A DNA stretch of 46,493 bases. It comes from Crocinitomicaceae bacterium (lineage in GTDB: Bacteria > Bacteroidota > Bacteroidia > Flavobacteriales_D > Crocinitomicaceae). Made by a program: the position numbers and the translations under genes. Positions 40,418-46,493 of this stretch are shown here, in pieces; position 1 is the stretch's first letter; the number at the start of each line of letters is the position of its first letter. The DNA lies in NCBI GenBank assembly GCA_024643585.1, contig JAHEMP010000001.1, positions 1 through 46,493 on the forward strand, given 5' to 3'. The notes under the pieces were generated by a model. That model was not told the DNA's origin, did not search any database, and worked only from the letters and a program-made list of their open reading frames with translations.

Positions 40418-41389
40418 TTATTTTATCGGCTTAGGCTTAATCTTTGATTTATAAAATGGCACCCCACCAATTGGTATAGTATAAAATGGCAACATTTCTC
40501 CGTATTGATTTGTAATGTAAAAAACGACATTATTATTTGGAGAATTAGAACCCGGTTTTTTAATAAATTGAATGTCGTATGATTTGCCTTTTTCTACCTC
40601 TACAATTTTATGAGAGCTGCTTGCCCATTTGTCATCTCCGGATCCTACAGCATACTCACCTTTTTTTGCAACCGAAACAATTTTAATTTTGCCATCGTCG
40701 TCCCAATCGAAATTACTTTGCTTAAGTGAAATAACCGCTTCATCAATGTAAGGATAAATGTGGCTGACTTGACTTGAAGAACTGTGGAGTCTAAAACAAT
40801 ATTCAAAAGTAAAAGAGTTACCACCTTCAATTTGTCTATTTTCATCAGCAGAGCTGCTCAAAAAATATCTATACAAATTACCATCGTTACCAGAGATTCC
40901 TTCGGCAATCACCTTAAAAACAAATCCACCATATTTTTCTTCAAACTCCCCTTCATTCGGATTAAATGGTCCAAATGTGTACCAATCATTGTCGTATTTG
41001 GTGTCGGCGCCGAAAGTTTTCATTTTCAATAAATTTCCACTTTTAAAATTGCCTGTTGGCGAAGTTGAACGCGCATCTTTATCGGTGATACAACCTTTTC
41101 CACCATAAACAGAAAAAGTTGTTTTAGTATCGGCTGGTCCATTTAACTCATCGTTTTTTCCGACTATATCAGGATCAAAGACACGAATGTAAATTGGTTT
41201 TATTTGACTTTTGGGTATGACAAAGAAAAATGTTTGTGCAAAATCATCATCTCCGAAATCGGTATCCGCTCGATTGCCAAATGTAACCAAGAATGGAATA
41301 TTTTCTTCTGCAGCTGGAACTGGCTGAGCATAAATCAAAAAAGGAAATATGCCCAATACAGCAATAAGAAGTATGTTTCGAAATGTCAT
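40418..41389 (-). CDS. Secreted protein of unknown function, partner gene of the propeller phosphatase
   Basis: Not recognised. The 323 aa protein has a signal peptide (RNILLIAVLGIFPFLIYAQ), no further membrane segment, and a beta-rich composition with many Asp/Asn/Gly. IYIRVFDPDIVGKNDELNG (about 66) and TTFSVYGGKGCITDKDARS (about 89) stand out. The C-terminus is short and basic (YKSKIKPKPIK) and lacks T9SS sorting features, so it is probably periplasmic. The 4-base gap to the propeller-SpoIIE gene suggests that it is a ligand-binding or accessory subunit of that sensor. The 101 bases upstream (41390-41490) hold no gene and no clear -7 box. Confidence 0.6.
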   Translation of the reverse strand: MTFRNILLIAVLGIFPFLIYAQPVPAAEENIPFLVTFGNRADTDFGDDDFAQTFFFVIPKSQIKPIYIRVFDPDIVGKNDELNGPADTKTTFSVYGGKGCITDKDARSTSPTGNFKSGNLLKMKTFGADTKYDNDWYTFGPFNPNEGEFEEKYGGFVFKVIAEGISGNDGNLYRYFLSSSADENRQIEGGNSFTFEYCFRLHSSSSQVSHIYPYIDEAVISLKQSNFDWDDDGKIKIVSVAKKGEYAVGSGDDKWASSSHKIVEVEKGKSYDIQFIKKPGSNSPNNNVVFYITNQYGEMLPFYTIPIGGVPFYKSKIKPKPIK

Positions 41390-41490
41390 TTTACTATTTA
41401 TGAATCTTTTAAGGCCTAATAACGATTTACTTAACCTATATTAAGCTAATGTAATAATATGTTTACGGAATAAAGGCATTTAAGTTATAC

Positions 41491-42843
41491 TTATTGAATT
41501 TTTAACTCTTTCGAGGTGCAAATTCTGAATTCTTCGCCATTTAGGTAATACACCCGTCCAACTGATATTGTGTAAAGGCCTGTTTTTTGGTATTTGTGCA
41601 AAACCGCTTCACCAATGTTAAAACTCCCATCACCCAAATCCCAATAATAAGTTGAACTGTCCGCTAATGTTTCGTCAGAAACCTTAAAATCAATGATATC
41701 TCCTGCAAATGCCTCTTGAGGGAAATCCAATTCCAATTGAACGGGGTCAATTATTTCTAATTCATAGGATGTCTCTTGAGAAATCATTTGATTCGTTTGA
41801 TTGTCAATTATTTTTAATGTGACTTCAAACACTCCTGCTTTTTGATAACAATGTTCAACTTCAATTTCATCGTAAGTCGCCCCGTCACCCATTGACCACA
41901 TGTAGGAATATTGCAATGAGTCTTTTAAATCCGAGTATTCGTCTTCAAATTCAAAGCATCGAGAAACGGGTATGGATGAAAAACATTCAAATTTTGGTAG
42001 GTTGGCCGTCAATTCAAAAACATCATCGCTACCATCTCTGTTCGAAGAAAAGAAAAATGTTTTTCCATCACTAATGACCTTGAAGTCGTCGTGCACTGAA
42101 TTAAATGGCTCGGCAAGAAGTACGTTTTTGTCATATTTCCCATTTATCAATGAATTTGAATACAAATCAAAGCCCCCAAAACCGTCGCTTTTATTGCTGG
42201 AAAAATATAAAACGCCATTAAAAATACTTGGATATCTTTCATTTTTATCAGAATTTATTGGATTCCCGAGGTTTTCAAATTTTATCCAATCGCTATTGTA
42301 ATCTTTTGCCATGTACAAATCCAACCCGCCTTTTCCACCGGGCATATCTGAAGAGAAGTATAGGGTATCTCCTCCTGATGAGACGAAAGGATCAATAAAA
42401 TTAAATTGCTCCATGTTTTTGATGAGCAAAACGGGTTTAGACCAAATCCCTCTGATTTTTTCGGTTTTAAATATGCCAAAGGTCGTCGCTGTTTCCGTTT
42501 GTCTTCCGCTAAACAATATCAAATTTCCTTCTGGGTTGACGTAGAACGAACCTATGTGATTATAAAAATCAATATCTACCAATCGTGGGGTGCCGAATTT
42601 CTTTTTTTTGCGCGAGCAATAATAAATGCTTGTTAGGTTATTGTATTCGCTATCAACAATTTTTTTTGAGGTTACGGTGGCGTAATCCGAAACAAAAAAG
42701 GCACCTGTTTTTGTGGTAATAAAATTGTACTCAGAAAATAATCGAGATGAAACATCACATTTTTGAAACGTAATAATAGAACTTTCTTGTGAATGTAATG
42801 TACATCCAAACAATGTGAAAAGTAAAAAACAATAGTTTCTCAT
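41491..42843 (-). CDS. Exported PD40-repeat and PKD-domain protein of the T9SS operon
   Basis: The 450 aa protein has a hydrophobic N-terminus ending in LFTLFGCTLHSQ, either a signal peptide or a non-ideal lipobox. A six-bladed-type PD40/WD40-like repeat region follows (about 90-285; for example DTLYFSSDMPGGKGGLDLYM and KTFFFSSNRDGSDDVFEL). Two PKD-like domains end the protein (about 300-365 with YMWSMGDGATYDE, and about 370-445 with YYWDLGDGSFNIGE). PD40 proteins of this layout accompany PorP/SprF proteins in T9SS gene sets, often fused to OmpA; the OmpA domain is absent here. The start overlaps the PorP/SprF stop by one base. It probably helps attach or gate the secreted type B cargo. Confidence 0.75.
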   Translation of the reverse strand: MRNYCFLLFTLFGCTLHSQESSIITFQKCDVSSRLFSEYNFITTKTGAFFVSDYATVTSKKIVDSEYNNLTSIYYCSRKKKKFGTPRLVDIDFYNHIGSFYVNPEGNLILFSGRQTETATTFGIFKTEKIRGIWSKPVLLIKNMEQFNFIDPFVSSGGDTLYFSSDMPGGKGGLDLYMAKDYNSDWIKFENLGNPINSDKNERYPSIFNGVLYFSSNKSDGFGGFDLYSNSLINGKYDKNVLLAEPFNSVHDDFKVISDGKTFFFSSNRDGSDDVFELTANLPKFECFSSIPVSRCFEFEDEYSDLKDSLQYSYMWSMGDGATYDEIEVEHCYQKAGVFEVTLKIIDNQTNQMISQETSYELEIIDPVQLELDFPQEAFAGDIIDFKVSDETLADSSTYYWDLGDGSFNIGEAVLHKYQKTGLYTISVGRVYYLNGEEFRICTSKELKIQ

Positions 42844-43757
42844 CAGAAATACCTCGGATTAAAAGTATCAACTTTTTTTCTGAGTTCAAATCTAACCATT
42901 ATTTCATGCGATCCTGAACTTATCCTAACTATGTCTGATAAAGGATAACCATAACTGTATCCAATATCAAATTTGCTATTGAAACGAAAACCAACCAACC
43001 CGACGATTGCATCTTTATGTCTATAAGATACTCCGGCCCACAACCTTTCTATATAGTAAAAACTCGTATTTAAATCGATTTGATATGCATTGGATATCAT
43101 GGCCTTTATTAAGAAAGAGGGTTTCCAAGAAATGTCTTTGTTAATTTTAATTATTCCGCCAGAGGTGAGCATGAATACAGTTCTATTTATATCGAATTGA
43201 AAAATATCGCTGCCAACAACACTTGATGATAGTTGATTTGAAAATAACTTCGGTGCAGAAAAACCTACGTAATAACTTTTCGTGTAATAATATAATCCTG
43301 CTCCAATGTTTGGAACACTTTTCATTTGCACATTTTCTTGAAAAGCCGCGTCAACCGTATTTGTTTGAACATCCGAATTTCGGACACTAAAAAAGTTAAC
43401 ACCAGCATCGATACCGAAAGACAAGCGCTGCGTTTTTGTAAGTTTCAAATTATAAGCGTAAGAAGGGAAAATTCCAATTTGATTTTGAACGCCAATAATA
43501 TCGCTGAAAATATTAATCCCAACGGAATGCTGATTATTAAGAGGAGAATGCACAGATAAAAAATCCGTCGTTGGCGCTCCTTTAAAACCTGTCCATTGAG
43601 AAGAATGAATGCCAATTGCACTCAAACATTCTCTAGTACCAGCATAAGCAGGATTTATTGCCAACCCATTCAACATATACGAATTGTACTGAGGACTGAA
43701 TTGAGCCATTGTTGGCAGTGCCATCATAAAACAAAAGATTTGTATTATTCGCTTCAT
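42843..43757 (-). CDS. PorP/SprF-family type IX secretion membrane protein
   Basis: The 304 aa predicted outer-membrane beta-barrel has a signal peptide (about 1-18). The family pattern is clear: SPQYNSYMLNGLAINPAYAG (about 22), then SSQWTGFKGAPTTDFLSVHSPL (given here by its keys QW.GF.GAP.T). Many alternating strands follow to the C-terminus. PorP/SprF proteins are needed for secretion or surface anchoring of specific type B cargo. Here the cargo gene directly upstream overlaps it by 4 bases (ATGA) and the PD40/PKD gene downstream overlaps by one base, so the three form one coupled operon. The exact paralogue cannot be named. Confidence 0.9.
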   Translation of the reverse strand: MKRIIQIFCFMMALPTMAQFSPQYNSYMLNGLAINPAYAGTRECLSAIGIHSSQWTGFKGAPTTDFLSVHSPLNNQHSVGINIFSDIIGVQNQIGIFPSYAYNLKLTKTQRLSFGIDAGVNFFSVRNSDVQTNTVDAAFQENVQMKSVPNIGAGLYYYTKSYYVGFSAPKLFSNQLSSSVVGSDIFQFDINRTVFMLTSGGIIKINKDISWKPSFLIKAMISNAYQIDLNTSFYYIERLWAGVSYRHKDAIVGLVGFRFNSKFDIGYSYGYPLSDIVRISSGSHEIMVRFELRKKVDTFNPRYF

Positions 43758-46493
43758 CTTTTAATAATCAAATAACCTTTGTACATATCTACGTTGTCTA
43801 AATCCAGAATGTAAAAATAAGTGTCATCCGGCAAATTTTCACCTGATTTGGATTTACCATCCCAATTATTTTCATATTCCTTAGAATGGAAAACCACATT
43901 GCCCCAGCGGTTGAATACCTGCAACTCAATTTTATCATAGTTTCCTATACCTTCAATAAAAAATTCATCGTTATCCCCATCACCATTTGGTGAAAAACCA
44001 GAAGGAATAAATAAATTCTGTGCCTTTATTTCTACAGTATCTGTTTTCACTGGGCAAACTCCACTGGTAACTTTCCAAACCAGTAAAGTAATACCAGGAG
44101 GTAATTGCTCAACCATCGTTTTGGGGTTGTTTTCATCGTTAAAATAAACCACGTTGTCAACATAATCCCACGTTCCTATTTCAGAACCAACCAAGTCTGT
44201 TGCATCTAAATATGTTTTATCTGTTTGATAGATAAATTGGTCGATACCAGCTGATATTTGCCCTATTGGACTATAAAAATCAATGTCAACGGTATCAGCA
44301 TCCAAGCATATTTCATTTTTTTCTGTTAAAATAAATTGATAAGAACCGAACGCGGTATCTACAAAAGTGAATGGAAACGTGTTACTCAGTACTCCAAAAG
44401 AAGGTGAATACAATTCCGATACACCAGAACTTAATATGGGATCAAAAACAAAAGTATCTCCGCATAAACTTGTATCTGAGACAGCTAGGTTAGTAACTGG
44501 TGAAGTAATTACTCTCACCGGTAATGAATCCGAAATGTAAAATGTGCAACCGTTTAAATCACTTAATGAATCGAGAAATAAAATGCCACTGCTATTTGGG
44601 ACGAAGTTTAAGGTATAGCTCAGACCAGTTACACCTATAACATCTTGATTAATAGCTCCATACATGAGATATAGACTAAAAGGAGCATCGCCAGTTAGTG
44701 AGATATTCACCGCTAAATTTTCACCTGAGCAAATCGAATCCTTTATACTTAAAATATTTGCAGAAGCATTATTCAATACCGTCACTAAAATTACATTGCT
44801 TATTGAATCTTGTGATGGGCATGTATTGTTCATAACCCTTCGTCGGTAATAAACACTTGATGTCAAATATTCTGTAAAATAATCGTTTTGATTACCATTT
44901 GAAGGAACGGCGGTGAAAGAAATATTGTCATTCGAATTTTCCCAGGTAAAGCTATTATTCCCAAATCCCCCTGAGATTGGCATACCCGATAAAAGAACGG
45001 AATCCGAACCATAGCAGACGGTGGTATCTGAAAATATTAGGTTACCTGAAATTGGCAGTGGCACACTAATAGCGACGGTATTGGAATATGAATCAGGACA
45101 AAATCCTCCTTCTACAATCCTCCTATAATACATTGTATCTGTTAAGATTCCTGGATTGTAAGATGGCATTGAAGCTCCTGTAATTATTGTCCATCCAGAT
45201 GAATTACTAGAATCTATGTTTTGCTCCCATGAAATAGCGTACCCATTTGAAGCAGGAGCTCCTTGAATTGAATTTGGTGCTGTACCATAGCATATTGTTG
45301 TATCTCCAACAATGTTGTTTGAATTGACAGGTTGATCAACGGTAATTGTATTTATTGAAGATGTGTCATTTCCACACACACTGCCTGAAACAATTCGTCG
45401 GTAAAAAGTAGTTTGCACTATATTCCCTGACGAATAATAAATTGAATCTGAAGTTATTCCAACCGCATCATTCCAGCTGCCTCCTGCAATACTGTCTTGC
45501 CATTGATAATACAACAATCCATTGTAACCCCCTAAAGCCGTGGTACCCACAATTGTGTCCGGTGTCGTTGACGAACAAATGGATTGGCTGGTTGAAACAA
45601 TTAAATTGTTTGTAATTGGCTGATGAACAGTGATTTTCACTACTAGACTAGCTAAAAAACCACATGCGCCTGATTGTACTTTTCTTCGAAAAAAGGTGGT
45701 TGACGTCAAGATTGGTGTGGTGTAGTTTTGCTGATTGTTGGGATTAAAATTGTTTGCCGGTCCCCATACTATGCTATCCGAACTCTGCTCCCACAAGTAG
45801 ATGTAGGATCCACCATTGGTCGGAATAGATGCATTTATCGTTAAGCTCGTTCCTTGGCAAATACTCTGTGAGGGGGTTGTTATTGTATTTCCTGTCATCG
45901 GTGCATCGACTGTAATCGTGTCGCTCAAAACCCAATTTGGACAAGCTGCCGTTTTGACATTTCTTCTATATTTTGTTACTAATGCCAAGGCTAAAGCATT
46001 GTAATCTTCTGTCGTTACAGGAGGACCCAAACTAGCAAATGCGGAACCATTTTGACTATATTCCCAATTGTAAATGTATGCTCCACCTCCTCCAGAAGGT
46101 ACATTTCCATCCATAAATACAGTAGGCCCAATCGGACACACCGTATTGCTAGTTAGAATATCATTATTCGTGATTGTCTGAAAAACGGTTATTGTAGCGG
46201 TTCCAGCAACGGCACTGCTGCAAGCAAAAGATTCAAAAGATGTCAACTGATATGTTTTCGTTGACAATGGCGAGACATAAACAGAATAAGAATTTACGGA
46301 TAAAGGTCCAACTGAAAACGTATCTGTTCCATCGGTATAGTCAAAAAGAAATGGTGCGTTTCCGGTTAGAGTGAAAGTCAACAAACTAGAATCCCCAACA
46401 CACATTGAATTCGAACCAGCAATCGTTGCCAATCCTGGCACGCAGGCATATTTTCCCCAAAAGGCATTATCATTTGCTGGAGCCGTTTTTGAT
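43754..46493 (-). CDS. T9SS type B cargo: large multi-module surface protein (5' truncated at window end)
   Basis: The frame stays open to the window end, so the true start is outside. About 913 residues are visible. They consist of about five to six repeated Ig-like beta modules of roughly 90 residues, each with the pattern SQSICxGT...YYQWQxSxD...TxFYRRxVxxGxC (Cys at both ends). A type B gliding-motility-associated sorting domain ends the protein (about the last 85 residues: FIPSGFSPNGDGDNDEFF, VFNRWGNVVFHS, WDGKSKSGENLPDDTYFY, GYLIIKR). It is secreted by T9SS and attached to the surface with the PorP/SprF product encoded downstream. The stop overlaps the next start as ATGA. Function is probably adhesive; this is inferred from the repeats. 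Confidence 0.85.
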   Translation of the reverse strand, partial: SKTAPANDNAFWGKYACVPGLATIAGSNSMCVGDSSLLTFTLTGNAPFLFDYTDGTDTFSVGPLSVNSYSVYVSPLSTKTYQLTSFESFACSSAVAGTATITVFQTITNNDILTSNTVCPIGPTVFMDGNVPSGGGGAYIYNWEYSQNGSAFASLGPPVTTEDYNALALALVTKYRRNVKTAACPNWVLSDTITVDAPMTGNTITTPSQSICQGTSLTINASIPTNGGSYIYLWEQSSDSIVWGPANNFNPNNQQNYTTPILTSTTFFRRKVQSGACGFLASLVVKITVHQPITNNLIVSTSQSICSSTTPDTIVGTTALGGYNGLLYYQWQDSIAGGSWNDAVGITSDSIYYSSGNIVQTTFYRRIVSGSVCGNDTSSINTITVDQPVNSNNIVGDTTICYGTAPNSIQGAPASNGYAISWEQNIDSSNSSGWTIITGASMPSYNPGILTDTMYYRRIVEGGFCPDSYSNTVAISVPLPISGNLIFSDTTVCYGSDSVLLSGMPISGGFGNNSFTWENSNDNISFTAVPSNGNQNDYFTEYLTSSVYYRRRVMNNTCPSQDSISNVILVTVLNNASANILSIKDSICSGENLAVNISLTGDAPFSLYLMYGAINQDVIGVTGLSYTLNFVPNSSGILFLDSLSDLNGCTFYISDSLPVRVITSPVTNLAVSDTSLCGDTFVFDPILSSGVSELYSPSFGVLSNTFPFTFVDTAFGSYQFILTEKNEICLDADTVDIDFYSPIGQISAGIDQFIYQTDKTYLDATDLVGSEIGTWDYVDNVVYFNDENNPKTMVEQLPPGITLLVWKVTSGVCPVKTDTVEIKAQNLFIPSGFSPNGDGDNDEFFIEGIGNYDKIELQVFNRWGNVVFHSKEYENNWDGKSKSGENLPDDTYFYILDLDNVDMYKGYLIIKR

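Overview
The window is AT-rich DNA from a member of the Bacteroidota, most likely the order Flavobacteriales and possibly a Crocinitomicaceae/Fluviicola-type genome. The family placement is inference. The evidence is: type IX secretion (T9SS) cargo proteins with type A and type B C-terminal domains, a PorP/SprF protein next to a PD40/PKD protein, SprB-like adhesin repeats, a tmRNA tag ending YALAA, and many genes preceded by the Bacteroidota -7 box TAnnTTTG. No CRISPR array, insertion sequence, prophage, rRNA or free tRNA was seen. The layout is that of an ordinary chromosome with short intergenic gaps.

Left part (1-9.4 kb): the 3' end of a large secreted adhesin with a dockerin-like tail; aroB; a proline dehydrogenase overlapping a rhomboid-like protein that lacks the protease catalytic residues; a PyrR-type phosphoribosyltransferase followed by murQ; an unrecognised secreted protein; clpC. 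Middle part (9.5-22 kb): gyrA, a secreted TPR protein, rpsA, a small unknown protein, an exported thioredoxin, menE overlapping a membrane-anchored J-domain protein, smpB with an unknown membrane protein, recR, mscL, an RRM RNA-binding protein, and ssrA (tmRNA). The two partners of trans-translation, smpB and ssrA, lie within 3 kb of each other.

Right part (22-46.5 kb): two T9SS type A cargo proteins; a six-gene minus-strand lipid operon (CDP-alcohol phosphatidyltransferase of YnbA type, CdsA/YnbB-type cytidylyltransferase, PlsC-type acyltransferase, alpha/beta-hydrolase-like protein, UbiA-like protein, small membrane protein); a DivIC/FtsB-like division protein; a minus-strand run surE - small membrane protein - lpxB - SpoIID-like; a DinB-like plus NlpC/P60 pair; a sugar-nucleotide epimerase with glyA; a beta-propeller/SpoIIE phosphatase sensor with its secreted neighbour; and a T9SS operon (type B cargo, PorP/SprF, PD40/PKD) running off the right end.

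The most interesting unit is the lipid operon at 25.1-29.5 kb. It carries a complete set of activities for making a CDP-diacylglycerol-derived phospholipid (acylation, CDP activation, head-group transfer). Its head-group transferase has Asn at two of the four normally invariant Asp positions, and three further membrane or exported proteins follow in the same operon. The product lipid cannot be told from sequence.
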